In this document: positions 17,113 through 26,491 of the stretch, piece after piece
How the letters are laid out: each line of letters begins with the position of its first letter
Position numbering within the stretch: the stretch's first letter is position 1
Source of the DNA: Ostreococcus mediterraneus
Lineage: Eukaryota > Chlorophyta > Mamiellophyceae > Mamiellales > Bathycoccaceae
DNA: 64,000 nucleotides
Reading direction: 5' to 3'
NCBI GenBank assembly: GCA_012295225.1
Contig: WMKK01000001.1
Span: 1-64,000 of the forward strand
Translations under genes and position numbers: made by a program
Notes under the pieces: model-generated
Told to the model about the DNA's origin: nothing
The model's input: only the letters and a program-made list of their open reading frames with translations
The model's database searches: none

Positions 17113-17136
17113 GTGTGTACCCCATGGGGTACACAC
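17113..17136. promoter_or_regulatory. 24-bp perfect palindrome in a divergent promoter
   Basis: The 360-bp region between the start codons at 16990 and 17350 contains a perfect 24-nt inverted repeat with core GTACCCCATGGGGTAC. It is a candidate site for a dimeric regulator of one or both genes; this is inference from symmetry and position only. Nothing else is recognised in 16991-17349. Confidence 0.4.
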
Positions 17137-17349
17137 ACGCCCACCCAACGAAAACCGCGCCAAATCCGCAACCTTTTTCCACCGAAGCGGTGGCGATACA
17201 CGTGGCGACGCGGTGCCGCGCTCGACGCGGTGCGGGCGACGACGACGACGACACACGACGACGACGTGAGCGATACGCGCGATACGCGTGCGATTCTCTC
17301 TCGCGCGTACGCAGCACGGCACAGCCCGACAGGGTGAGGCGTGGGGACG

Positions 17350-18762
17350 ATGACCACGGCGCGCGCGACGACTGCGGCATCGTGCGCGGCGGCGAGATAC
17401 GCGCGCGGCGATGGTGGTGCACGCGCGAGAGAAGATGCGCGCACGCGAGGAGGACGACGCGAAGTGATGTACGCGAGGAGAAAGATGACGACGAAGACTC
17501 GAGCGTTTACCACTCTGTGTGCGGTCGATCGTTCGGGGAGGACGCGCGCTGCGGCGAGCGCCAATGTCGTGGATTACGCGCCAGCGACAACAGTCGGCGT
17601 TAACAGACAGTTTGAAACATCGACGACGAATCGGCGACGACAAATTATGCCTGTTCGACTCTTAACTGGGTATTCTGAAGTCATCAATACGTTATGCGAT
17701 GAGTTACGACGCACGAGCGCGGGTGACGAAGTTGAGTTTAGCGTGTACGTCTTTGAGAGTGGAAAATCTTCGCAACGCGTCATCGACGCTATGGTTCGAG
17801 CTGTGAATCGCGGTGTACGCGTGCATTGTTCGATTGATGGTTCGCCAGTGAGTAAGTTTACGCGCTGGTGTGAAGGTAGTACGACGTTGACGAGCGAACT
17901 CGAGGGGTTACAAACAAAGCTGGGCCGAGAGCGTTTCTCATTCGAGGCGGTCCGACAACCGACGCATGCTAAATTTATGGTGATTCATCGAAAATATTCT
18001 CTACCTACAGCCATATTCGGCGGTGTGAACATTGGTGATCGGTTTGCAAACTGGCGAGATTTTGCTATTCGAGCGGAAGGACATGAAGTGGTGCAAGCGA
18101 TGAGGTCGAGTCTGTTTAAAGCGGACACGTCGGGCAGTGCAGACGTGAGAGACACAGGCATACGATTCATCACCAACCTTCCCACTGGATTTTGTCCACT
18201 CGCATGGACGTTTCCGCGCTATAAAAACTTTCCTGGAACGTTCAACATCAAACCGACAATGATGAAATTGCTCGAAGACGCGTCCTATTCGCGATATCGT
18301 ATCGCCATGGCTTACATGGACGCAGTCGGCGCGGACATGTTGGACGCTATGCTTGCGCGCGGAAACACGTCGCTCACGCTCGTTGTTCCGCGAAATCCAA
18401 ATGTGTATCATGATGCAAATCGTAAGGCGTTGAAACGTTTAATTCACAAAAACGCTGATCGGAAAAATGGAGACTCGAGTAATTTGAAAATAGTCATGCT
18501 CGATGACATGCTCCACGCGAAGGTCTTCTTCGCCGAAAGTGACGACGGCGCCGTTCCAGACGTCGCCATGTTGGGGAGCTGCAACTTGAAACAACGTTCG
18601 CTCGGGCAGTTTGTCGAGCTGAATGCGGAAATTCAGCAACCGATTTTGACTCGGGCGTTGCGCGCTAAACTTGATGACATTATCAACGAATCGTTGCCGA
18701 TTTGCGATGACGATTTACTATACGCCGAACCAAAGGCGACGGTGGAGGAGTGGCTGGGATAA
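17350..18762 (+). CDS. Phospholipase D-superfamily protein (cardiolipin synthase-like)
   Basis: The first ATG of the frame is at 17350 (470 aa), with later alternatives at 17467 and 17647. The first 100 residues are Arg/Ala/Thr-rich and may target an organelle. Two PLD half-sites are present: THAKFMVIH with downstream GGVN, and LHAKVFFAE with downstream GSCN. Both keep HxK, but the aspartate of HxKxxxxD is His in the first and Glu in the second. The spacing and the phosphatidyltransferase-like SVYVFESGKSSQRVIDAM near the start of the catalytic region suggest cardiolipin synthase or a related transferase/hydrolase. It converges with the archease gene, with tails 87 bp apart. Confidence 0.75.
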   Translation: MTTARATTAASCAAARYARGDGGARAREDARTRGGRREVMYARRKMTTKTRAFTTLCAVDRSGRTRAAASANVVDYAPATTVGVNRQFETSTTNRRRQIMPVRLLTGYSEVINTLCDELRRTSAGDEVEFSVYVFESGKSSQRVIDAMVRAVNRGVRVHCSIDGSPVSKFTRWCEGSTTLTSELEGLQTKLGRERFSFEAVRQPTHAKFMVIHRKYSLPTAIFGGVNIGDRFANWRDFAIRAEGHEVVQAMRSSLFKADTSGSADVRDTGIRFITNLPTGFCPLAWTFPRYKNFPGTFNIKPTMMKLLEDASYSRYRIAMAYMDAVGADMLDAMLARGNTSLTLVVPRNPNVYHDANRKALKRLIHKNADRKNGDSSNLKIVMLDDMLHAKVFFAESDDGAVPDVAMLGSCNLKQRSLGQFVELNAEIQQPILTRALRAKLDDIINESLPICDDDLLYAEPKATVEEWLG

Positions 18763-18849
18763 AATCGCACGGAGCATAATAAAGTGTGTTGTAGAACTGG
18801 TAGTAAAACTTTGCGTAATATGCACTGTAAAGAAAAGTGTACCAATCTA

Positions 18850-19635
18850 TTAAATGTCTACGATTACGAATAGTTCTGCGCCGTGCGCGCCACCATCTTG
18901 AATTTCTCTCTCGCTATGTTCTATGATTTTCATGGCGCTATACGTGATGGCTTTTATCTCCGTGCCTTGTCGCGTGACACCTTCAACAAATGTGGTTCCA
19001 CCGACAACTGCACGAATCTCCCACTTTTCCTTGCTGAATTCACACATTTGCACGGAAGTGACGATGAGCATCTCGGTGTGAAAAGCAAACAAAAGCTCGT
19101 CCAAAAAAGCAAATAAAAGCGTATCCAAATCATGCCCAGACGCGTGTATCGCTCTGTATCGAGAGGTTGGCTCTCGGGCACAGTCCTCGAGTGGAGTCAT
19201 GTAATCAAACATCGCAAGCGCTGACCACGCAAAAGTCTCGGCTAAATTCACTCCCCACGCATGAATTTGAATATCCGCCGTGTGGTCCTTGTATTCGTAT
19301 TGCACGCCGCGGCGGCGGCGAATGGCAGCCTCTTCCTCTTCTGTTGTGGTGGCGCTCAAAGCGCGAGCTGCGCGCGCATCGTCTTCGCTGACGTGTTCGC
19401 CGTCGTCTTCGGGGGCATACCGCACGACAGCTCCATCACCATCCTCAAAGCCAAGTCGCACATCGGCGTCGGCGTCCGCATTCACCGTCGTCATCGGCGT
19501 CAACGCCGCCGGCGGAACTGGTGCACCGCCGCTCGACGCCGCGCCGCCGTCGCGTCGACGGCGTTTTGGCGCGCGTTGCGGCAACACCTCGTGCGAAAGC
19601 ACGGCATCTATGACATCCTTCCGTGGGTCATCCAT
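18850..19635 (-). CDS. Archease (tRNA-ligase activating factor)
   Basis: This 261-residue protein has an approximately 115-residue N-terminal extension rich in Ala, Asp and Glu. The complete archease fold follows. Diagnostic motifs are YKDHTADIQIHAWG at the start of the domain, the ETFAWSALAMFDYMT helix, the EVTRQGTEIKA-type strand and the C-terminal ELFVIVDI with the conserved aspartate. Archease promotes guanylylation of the RtcB-type RNA ligase in tRNA splicing. The start codon at 19635 is 158 bp from the divergent GLTSCR1-domain gene. The domain alone would be about 145 residues, so the extension is algal. Confidence 0.92.
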   Translation of the reverse strand: MDDPRKDVIDAVLSHEVLPQRAPKRRRRDGGAASSGGAPVPPAALTPMTTVNADADADVRLGFEDGDGAVVRYAPEDDGEHVSEDDARAARALSATTTEEEEAAIRRRRGVQYEYKDHTADIQIHAWGVNLAETFAWSALAMFDYMTPLEDCAREPTSRYRAIHASGHDLDTLLFAFLDELLFAFHTEMLIVTSVQMCEFSKEKWEIRAVVGGTTFVEGVTRQGTEIKAITYSAMKIIEHSEREIQDGGAHGAELFVIVDI

Positions 19636-19793
19636 CCCGCGATGGACGTCGACTGGCGCGCGTCAACCACTGGCGCGCCGTGACGGGAGACGAAGCGCAG
19701 CGCAGCAAACGTTGGCCCACATTCTCTGGCGCCCGACGATCGCGCGCACGTCGGCGAGAGAGTATTTCGTGACGGTGCGTTGCGGAGGACAAC

Positions 19794-20480
19794 ATGTCAG
19801 CGATAGATAATGCAGACGTGCCCATGGGTGATGCGGTCGCTGATGCCGCCGACGACGACGACGATGACACGCCGCTCATGCCCGCAGAAGGGGAGACTGC
19901 GCGCCTGTGCGTTGAAGCGAGCTTGCGAGCTATGCAGGACGGTAACGACGCCCTGCGACTGTGTACGAGTGTTGGCGAGCCGTTCCAGAGTGTGGAGGAT
20001 GCTTGTTCGAGGTTGATACCATTCCACGTGTTCGCAGCGTCGGGAGAGTTGAGTTGGCACGTCGCGCGCGACGACAAATCGGAACAAGAGTCTAAGTCGC
20101 ACCCTCAAGATGGTAAGATGGCGGTGTTGTCAAAGCTATCCAATGAAGAATGCTGGAGGCGAGATGTAGATACTTTTTCGGAGTCTATTCTGGAGTTTAT
20201 GAATCAAAGTTCTTCGGCGCTTGTTCGGCCGACCAAAGGTCAATACGCCGGCGCTGCGCGCCCAGTGTTGTCAACCGAAGAGGTCTATTTGATCGAACGT
20301 TTGACATGTGAATACGCCCGAAAGCACTTCAATGACGAACGAATTGAACAACAAGTAAACTCTGCGCGTATTGCAAAAATAGAGAACGAGATAAGGCGAT
20401 ATGAGGATTTTATACGCCGTCGCGCCGAAGCTTCAAATGCCGTCAACGAGGCGGCTCCCGAGCAAACGCCTCTTCAGTGA
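19794..20480 (+). CDS. GLTSCR1/BICRA-domain protein, probable SWI/SNF subunit
   Basis: This 228-residue protein has an acidic N-terminus (DDDDDDTP). A region containing EPFQSVEDACSRLIPFHVF resembles the conserved GLTSCR1 domain (typically PF.S.EDA..RLLPYHV), with further helices to about residue 200 ending in a charged coiled coil. The domain occurs in metazoan BICRA/BICRAL and in plant BRM-interacting proteins, subunits of BRG1/BRM remodelling complexes. The assignment rests mainly on that one motif and overall layout. It diverges from archease. Confidence 0.55.
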   Translation: MSAIDNADVPMGDAVADAADDDDDDTPLMPAEGETARLCVEASLRAMQDGNDALRLCTSVGEPFQSVEDACSRLIPFHVFAASGELSWHVARDDKSEQESKSHPQDGKMAVLSKLSNEECWRRDVDTFSESILEFMNQSSSALVRPTKGQYAGAARPVLSTEEVYLIERLTCEYARKHFNDERIEQQVNSARIAKIENEIRRYEDFIRRRAEASNAVNEAAPEQTPLQ

Positions 20481-20812
20481 GCGCGGGAGCCTTGACTTGA
20501 ACAAACGTATCGTAGAGGTAGAGTTTAGTCGTTTAGAACAAACGTATCGTAGAAGTAGACTCGTTTCTAGATTATCCGTATCGAACGTGATACTAAGCGC
20601 ATTTTATTGATTATCCTCCTCTGGTGTGTGTGTTTCTCGCCGCGAGCACCATATCCACCACGATGGGTTTTCCGGAAGTCCGCACACGCAGGCGCTTTCA
20701 CGCGCGATTTAACGACGTTCAACAACGACGCGTCGAAACAATCGTTGAAACAAAACGTGTGTGTATTCAGCCGTCGTTTCGTGCTCGCTCGAGTCGTCGC
20801 CACGACGCTGAG

Positions 20813-21790
20813 ATGAACTCTGCGAGCGTCATCGTCGTGGCATGCTGGTACAGCGCGAATATCGGTGTTTTACTGCTAAACAAGTACTTGTTGTCGGTAT
20901 GGGGGTTCAAGTTCCCGGTATTCATGACGTTATGTCACATGATCATGTGTTCCATCCTCAGTGCAGCGGCGAGAGAATTCAGAATCGTGCCTAAACAATA
21001 TATTAGAACGAGAAGGCACTACTCAAAGGTGGCCATCTTGGCGATGACGTTTGCGTTGTCTGTTCTTGGTGGTAACGTTTCGTTGAGATACATTCCGGTG
21101 TCATTCAACCAGGCACTCGGGGCAACAACGCCATTCTTTACAGCCATATTTGCCTACGTCTTGCTCCAAAAGAAAGAATCTTCTGAGACTTATATGTCGC
21201 TGGTGCCAGTCGTGGGAGGAATAGCCATCGCGACGTGGGGCGAGCCTAGTTTTCACTTTCTTGGATTCATCGCATGCCTGGTCGGTGTGTGCTGTCGTGC
21301 TTTGAAGAGTGTTTTGCAAGGGTGGCTATTGTCCCCAGTTGGCGAGAAAGCGGAAGACAGACCGGTTGGCGAGACCAAACTTGATAGCATGTCGCTACTC
21401 TATTACATGTCACCCGTGGCAATCGTTACATTAGGCATCTGCACGTGCATTATGGAGCCGAACGCTCTTTCGGCATTTCATGAAGCCGCGGTTTTAAATC
21501 CGTCATTCATCGCCATTCTTCTGGCGAACTGTTTCATTGCCTACTTGGTCAACCTGACCAACTTTCTCGTCACCGCACACGTCGGAGCGTTGACACTTCA
21601 AGTTTTAGGCAACGCGAAGGGAGTGGTGTGTACCATTGTGAGCATTATGCTGTTCCGCAATCCAATCACATTTAGAAGCGTATTGGGCTATACGATCACG
21701 ATGATTGGTGTTTGGTTGTATTCTTCATCAAAAAGACGCAGTGCTCGATTATTGGCGGCGCTTGAAAACGCCAGCAGATCCAAGGTGTGA
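20813..21790 (+). CDS. Triose-phosphate translocator family (drug/metabolite superfamily) membrane transporter
   Basis: I take the ATG at 20813 (325 aa, the usual TPT length). The frame opens at 20624, but the extra leader is Arg-rich and could alternatively be a targeting sequence. About ten hydrophobic helices are visible. Family landmarks include NIGVLLLNKYLLSVWGFKFP in helix 1, SVLGGNVSLRYIPVSFNQALGATTPFF in helices 3-4, ATWGEPSF, and the C-terminal GNAKGVVCTIVSIMLFRNPITF. The pattern resembles plant Golgi/ER nucleotide-sugar-type members of the TPT family more than plastid TPT/PPT. Substrate cannot be assigned. Confidence 0.88.
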   Translation: MNSASVIVVACWYSANIGVLLLNKYLLSVWGFKFPVFMTLCHMIMCSILSAAAREFRIVPKQYIRTRRHYSKVAILAMTFALSVLGGNVSLRYIPVSFNQALGATTPFFTAIFAYVLLQKKESSETYMSLVPVVGGIAIATWGEPSFHFLGFIACLVGVCCRALKSVLQGWLLSPVGEKAEDRPVGETKLDSMSLLYYMSPVAIVTLGICTCIMEPNALSAFHEAAVLNPSFIAILLANCFIAYLVNLTNFLVTAHVGALTLQVLGNAKGVVCTIVSIMLFRNPITFRSVLGYTITMIGVWLYSSSKRRSARLLAALENASRSKV

Positions 21791-22403
21791 TCTAATTGGT
21801 TCGCTTGATAAACTTTGATTATAAATACAAATAAACTACAGTAGCTACCGGTACAGAACAATGTCATCATCTTCCTCCTAATGCAATCACACGTTCAGCC
21901 CATATTCGTTGTGCAAGACCTGCGAGCGGTTGCGCCAAGGTTAGTAGGGTGCGGAGAAACAAAACGACAACACGTGTACGTTGAGTCTTCGTCTCATGCG
22001 TCACGTCGTGCGTGACGGCGTTGAGTTGTTTTCACAAACCAAGTCACCTGTTACCAGCAACTCGATTGCTCAAATAGCGATACTGACAATAATGGTCATC
22101 TCATCATTGACGAAGCAATAAAGCGTGTTGTGCTGCACTGGACGAGCGTCGGGACGCACCATGATGCTCACGGGCACGCGCGCGTGCATTGTCGGAAGAG
22201 TTCACGTCATCTCGCTTAAAATCTGCGCTCTCGGTTGACTCGCAGGGCGAGCGACTTATGACGCCATTCTTTTCGTGTCTGTCCGCGCTGCTCAAAGAAA
22301 AGCGCACGCGGTCCCAGGTGCCCCATAATCACACGCAAAAGAGGGCCAAAACTCGTATCCGACGCCCGCGCACGGCGCACGGGGTTTCGAAAAGCGTCAC
22401 GCC
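21791..22403. other. 613-bp intergenic region, nothing recognised
   Basis: This region contains an AT-rich 3' end after the transporter and mixed sequence with short non-conserved frames on both strands. No tRNA-like cloverleaf, tandem repeat or clear promoter motif was seen by eye. Confidence 0.45.
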
Positions 22404-23037
22404 ATGAACGCTATCGATCAGCAACGCGTGGCGAACACGCAGCGTGGCTATTTGATGGCGATTCTCTTTTTTTTCCTCTTCTTCTCTGCGAATGACTTTA
22501 CACCCGCAAAGACGCGGCGTAATGCTAACACGGGTATCGCTGGTGTGAACAAAGCATCTGCAGAAACGTCTCGAAGACGGGACGAAGTTCGCGACAAGGT
22601 AGGTTTCGCCCTCGAAGCGGCGCTCGCGCGATTTCCCTTGCTTTGTACTGCCCTAGACACTTTCTACGCGATACGCGAGATATACTTGTCGATACTCACG
22701 AATCATTCGTCATCAATCGTTTTATGTGTAGGTGATAATAGATTTAAGTGAAAGTAACGCCGCGCTGGAGGTGGAGAATCGCAAATTACGCGCATCCTTG
22801 ATCGGTATGCGTGAGGCGCTGAGGAAGCGCGCGGGTGATGATGACTTCAAGAACTTCGACTTGGCGTACAACCTTACGCATCTTCTTGGTGTCGCCACGA
22901 GCGCTACGCCACAATTAGAGGGGAGAGATATCGTCAGCGCGCGTCACAATCCGGAATTGGGTAGAGACGGTGACCAAGATGTTGCGGAAAATGACATTCC
23001 AAGCGTGTCCAAGGCGAGGAAAGTTTTGCGCACGTAG
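22404..23037 (+). CDS. Small unknown signal-anchor protein with coiled coil (two exons)
   Basis: Exon 1 is 22404-22598 and exon 2 is 22732-23037. The 133-bp intron starts GTAGGT and ends TGTAG, and keeps phase 0. Together they encode 166 aa. Residues about 15-33 (RGYLMAILFFFLFFSANDF) form one membrane anchor. Across the splice junction the protein becomes a heptad-rich coiled coil (LSESNAALEVENRKLRASL), followed by a polar tail. Unspliced, exon 1 runs into unrelated hydrophobic residues, and the exon 2 frame has no ATG of its own at the junction; together these support splicing. No family recognised. Confidence 0.6.
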
Positions 23038-23235
23038 CGGCACAGAAGGTTGCCTTAGATTTGCTATAGATTGATTAGGTGATTAGATCGTTGTACAATG
23101 AATATATTTGGCGCATACGCTTTGGCATCGAAAACTTTCTCCCTCGAGCACGCGGCGTGTAGATATCAGTTTCGCGAGCGATATGCTGAGAGTATCTCTC
23201 AACCAACTCCCACATTGTACGACGACGGCCGCGTG

Positions 23236-23697
23236 ATGATGGTCGCGACCTCAACGTGCGCGATGCGCGCAAACACGACAAACGCGACATCGACGTCATC
23301 GCGCTCCACTAACGCTTATGTGTCGCGTCACACGAACACAGCGCGTACGTCGCCGCGTGTGGCGCCACAACGCTACAACGAGATATCGCGCTGTTTGCGT
23401 ACCTCGACAATCATCACTCGCGCGTCCAAGGATGACCGACGACGCGTCAAAGGTCGTCCACCCATTGACGGCGAACGCGTACCGGGCGAAGATNACCTGT
23501 ACTACGGCACGTACTCGAACTTCTTCACCGATCCCGCGCAGATCAAAGGTGTAGTGATTTTTTGTGCCTTCTTAGCGTCGTTCTTTTCGCTGGGAAACAT
23601 TGGTGCGGCGGTGATTCTACCGATACTCTACGGCGTCGACTCTAATCTGAGTGATTTCTGCCTGCAATCATTGATTTTCGGGTACTACTGCAAGTGA
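23236..23697 (+). CDS. Unknown, probably plastid-targeted small membrane protein
   Basis: The frame opens at 23098, but I prefer the tandem ATGs at 23236/23239. From there an approximately 65-residue Ser/Thr/Arg-rich, acid-free leader ends ITRASKDD, a plausible transit-peptide cleavage context. The mature part is about 85 residues, with a soluble start (LYYGTYSNFFTDPAQIKG) and one or two hydrophobic segments (VVIFCAFLASFFSLGNIGAAVILPIL). It resembles small photosynthetic-membrane proteins in layout, but I cannot name it. An N at 23494 makes one residue unknown. Confidence 0.55.
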   Translation: MMVATSTCAMRANTTNATSTSSRSTNAYVSRHTNTARTSPRVAPQRYNEISRCLRTSTIITRASKDDRRRVKGRPPIDGERVPGEDXLYYGTYSNFFTDPAQIKGVVIFCAFLASFFSLGNIGAAVILPILYGVDSNLSDFCLQSLIFGYYCK

Positions 23698-24316
23698 AGG
23701 TCATCATGGCGGGTTGCACGAGCGCGTGCGTCCAAAAGTCGTTTCGCGTTGCGTCCAAATTGTGGCCGCAAAGTAGACAGTAAAAGGTCTTATGTGTTGT
23801 AATGTATTTCATAAGTGCGTGCGCTATATTGGCATATAATCTAATGCGTATCGTTGTGCTAAAAAGTAATACGACATTGCGGTCGTCTGACGCGCTCTGT
23901 CGGTTGCTGAGGTGAGCGGAAGAACGCGAAACGTCGCGACGTTTGATGTTCATCGCATCGTCTTGACGCTCACTCGAGAACCTTGAGTCGCAGCTGTACT
24001 CTTGTCTAATTTACGTTTCCCATGCATTGTGACGTTCTCCACGGAAAACAAATGCAAACCACTCGTTGTCTGCGGTGACGATACGACGCGCGGTTAGTTC
24101 GGTGGCTCGGGCGATCGCTTGCGACATCTTGTCGCTCCAACACACTCGCTCGCCTCACTCGTCGTACCTTCTTCACCCCCGAATTACCTGCTAAGATATG
24201 TTTACCCGGAGTAAGTTTATTCTACGTGAAGCGTACGGCTCGTCAGTCGTCGTCCCGAGTCATTTTAAATTTGAAATCCACTTTTGCCGCCAAAAATCGT
24301 GCGTTGCGATCGAGCG
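23698..24316. other. 619-bp intergenic region, nothing clearly coding
   Basis: The region has mixed composition. A TTTTGCCGCCAAAA word near 24285-24298 resembles an E2F-type site, but it sits at the 3' side of the KEN-box gene, so its target is unclear. No conserved protein is seen in either strand. Confidence 0.35.
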
Positions 24317-24598
24317 CTAGCGTACCTCGAGCGGCGTAAAGCGACGGGTGATGTCCACCAAAACCGGTCGCGACGGCGTGCGCGATTTCCGTCGCGTTTC
24401 TCCGCACTCGCCGTCGCGGCCGACGGGGACGGCGATGACGCGGGCCTTCTCGCCGTCGTCGTCATCGTCATCCGCGCGCACCGCCAACCACGCGGGCGGC
24501 ACGTTTTCCTTGTCCATCAATCCGAATGGGGTGAACGTCGCGCGCACCGCCGCGTCGCGCGCGGGCGTGATTGGGGAATGCGTGCGGGTGGCGAACAT
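24317..24598 (-). CDS. Small KEN-box / D-box-like protein, candidate cell-cycle regulator
   Basis: From ATG 24598 the frame gives 93 residues; it opens further upstream to 24676. It carries a KEN box (MDKENVPP) about 30 residues in. A D-box-like RPVLVDITR near the C-terminus recalls the RxxLxDI core of mitotic cyclins and APC/C inhibitors. Two TP sites (SPITPAR, SRTPSR) are possible CDK targets. It could be an APC/C substrate or inhibitor. A GTACGC donor-like sequence near the stop leaves room for a further exon. The opposite strand is also open here, so coding status is not certain. Confidence 0.45.
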   Translation of the reverse strand: MFATRTHSPITPARDAAVRATFTPFGLMDKENVPPAWLAVRADDDDDDGEKARVIAVPVGRDGECGETRRKSRTPSRPVLVDITRRFTPLEVR

Positions 24599-24898
24599 TT
24601 TCAACGCTGTGTTTAAACGCGCACGACTCGCTCGCGCACGCACACGGCCGACGCACGCGCGCCAATGCGGCGTCACCCGTGTGCACGAGCGTTGGTGCCT
24701 CCAACTGTCCGATTGGGCGCGATACGAATCGGCTTTTTTTTCGCACCGATTCCGTGAAAGGCGACTAAAGCGATGATTACAAACGTAAAGTTATCGTCAC
24801 AAAAAAAACAAAACAAAACAAAACAAACTAATATTGAACATCCTATGCCTACACAACGTGACCGCGATAGTGATGAACGAATGCATGATACGAGATCT

Positions 24899-26491
24899 TC
24901 AGAGACCAAGATCGCGTTCCAACTGGTTCAAAATTTCATCGTCATGCGACCGACGAGGGGGTTGGCCTCGAACAGGGCTACCGAGCGGTGGCGAGTGCAT
25001 ACCTGGGTTTCCATAAGGTTGCTGCAATATGCCGTCGTCGTAGCCGCCGCTGTACGCCGGTGACTGTGGGCTGTATTGCTGTTGGTACATGTGCGGGTCT
25101 CCTTGACCGTACTGCTGTTGCTGTTGGTACATGTGCGGATCTCCTTGACCGTACTGCTGTTGCTGTTGGTACATGTGCGGNTCTCCTTGACCGTACTGCT
25201 GTTGCTGTTGGTACATGTGCGGATCTCCTTGACCGTACTGCTGTTGCTGTTGGTACATGTGCGGGGAAGCTTGACCGTAATTCTGCCCCATAGGCGGGAT
25301 TCCTTGGCCAAAAAACTGTTCCTGCTGCCCTCTTTCTCCTCTGCCGCCGCCAGCAACTGCACCTCCGACGCCGCCGTAATATTGGGACGGCGGCATTTCT
25401 TCCGTTCGATGTGGATTTCCACCGTGGCGATGACTAAGCTCGGATTTTCGATGCCTACCATCACGATCGTCTCGATGATGATGGTGTGATCTATGTTGAC
25501 GCTCACCTCCCTCGCGTTCATGATGATGCGAGCGGCGGTGGTGTCTTCCTTCTTTCGACGCTTTCAAGCCATCAACATCCATTTGATGTGACTCATGCGC
25601 TCGTCCATTCACGTTGTTCAGTCCATCATTTGAGGGTGGAGGCTCACCAGATCGAGGTGCGCGGCGACGTTCATGCTTCCGTCCAACTTGAGGAGCGCCT
25701 GCCGCCGCCCTACTGTCGCTTGGGCGCCGGGGCCGGCGCACTTTTTGCTCTCCATCTTGGCCGATTCGCATCGCCGCAGCAGCCTTTGGATCAATCATGG
25801 CACTGACTTCTTTCCATCTACCACTCTTCATGATTTCCTGCTTCAATGCGTAACAAGGTTTTGAATACTGTTCCAGCGCCGACCAGAGCTCAAACGCCGG
25901 CGCAACGAGATGTGGAGAATGCGACGCGAGCACTTTGAACTCGTTCATTGTAATAACCCCGTTATCGTCTATGTCAGCTTCTTTAATTAACGTGGCAAAA
26001 CCTTTGACTTTAACGCGGGCGCCAGCGCGACCTAGAATTACGTGACGGTCGTGCATCGCGTCCGTGTTTGCGCTGCGTCCCATGTAATTCATGGTGTTAT
26101 ATAAAATATTCTGAAACTCTTCCGAGTTCATCGATCCCGAGTCATCCTGATCGAAAAGCCGCCACGCAAAGTATATGTGGGCATGTTGATTCGAAGTGAA
26201 GAACTGCGCCAGGCAGAGAACGAATTCCAGGGCGCCGATGTCGCCGTCCCCAGAGACGTCGAACAAAGACAGCAGACGCGGAAGGAACACATTCGACGTA
26301 CGCAGTCCAAACATCGTCGCAAACTCAGCGATACCGATTGAACCAGAGCCATCTTTGTCAGCTTGACCGAAAATCCTAAGCGCACTGTTCACTGTGGATC
26401 TTTGGCAGCCTATGCGAGTGAGAGTATCGGAGAGTCGTCGCAGTTCCCCCGATTCAGGCACCTCATCCAACGTGCTCGCGAAGCAACCCAT
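24899..26491 (-). CDS. EF-hand protein with N-myristoylation signal and Q/Y-rich repeat tail
   Basis: I choose ATG 26491, six codons inside the open frame, because it gives MGCFAS, a myristoylation/palmitoylation-type N-terminus as in CBL proteins (530 aa). Four EF-hand loops are readable: DKDGSGSIGIAEF, DVSGDGDIGALEF, DQDDSGSMNSEEF and DIDDNGVITMNEF. The arrangement resembles calcineurin-B-like sensors. After about residue 215 the chain is low-complexity: an Arg/His-rich middle, then Gly/Gln/Tyr-rich repeats of the 14-mer QYGQGDPHMYQQQQ, ending in a short helix. It probably senses calcium at a membrane, with the tail as a disordered scaffold. An N lies at 25181. Confidence 0.82.
   Translation of the reverse strand: MGCFASTLDEVPESGELRRLSDTLTRIGCQRSTVNSALRIFGQADKDGSGSIGIAEFATMFGLRTSNVFLPRLLSLFDVSGDGDIGALEFVLCLAQFFTSNQHAHIYFAWRLFDQDDSGSMNSEEFQNILYNTMNYMGRSANTDAMHDRHVILGRAGARVKVKGFATLIKEADIDDNGVITMNEFKVLASHSPHLVAPAFELWSALEQYSKPCYALKQEIMKSGRWKEVSAMIDPKAAAAMRIGQDGEQKVRRPRRPSDSRAAAGAPQVGRKHERRRAPRSGEPPPSNDGLNNVNGRAHESHQMDVDGLKASKEGRHHRRSHHHEREGGERQHRSHHHHRDDRDGRHRKSELSHRHGGNPHRTEEMPPSQYYGGVGGAVAGGGRGERGQQEQFFGQGIPPMGQNYGQASPHMYQQQQQYGQGDPHMYQQQQQYGQGXPHMYQQQQQYGQGDPHMYQQQQQYGQGDPHMYQQQYSPQSPAYSGGYDDGILQQPYGNPGMHSPPLGSPVRGQPPRRSHDDEILNQLERDLGL
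25071..25280. repeat. 42-bp in-frame tandem repeat inside the EF-hand gene
   Basis: At least four near-identical 42-bp units start at 25098, 25140, 25182 and 25224, with decayed partial units on both sides. Each codes for 14 residues of the Gln/Tyr/Gly-rich tail. The near identity indicates recent expansion, and copy number probably varies between strains. Confidence 0.9.
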
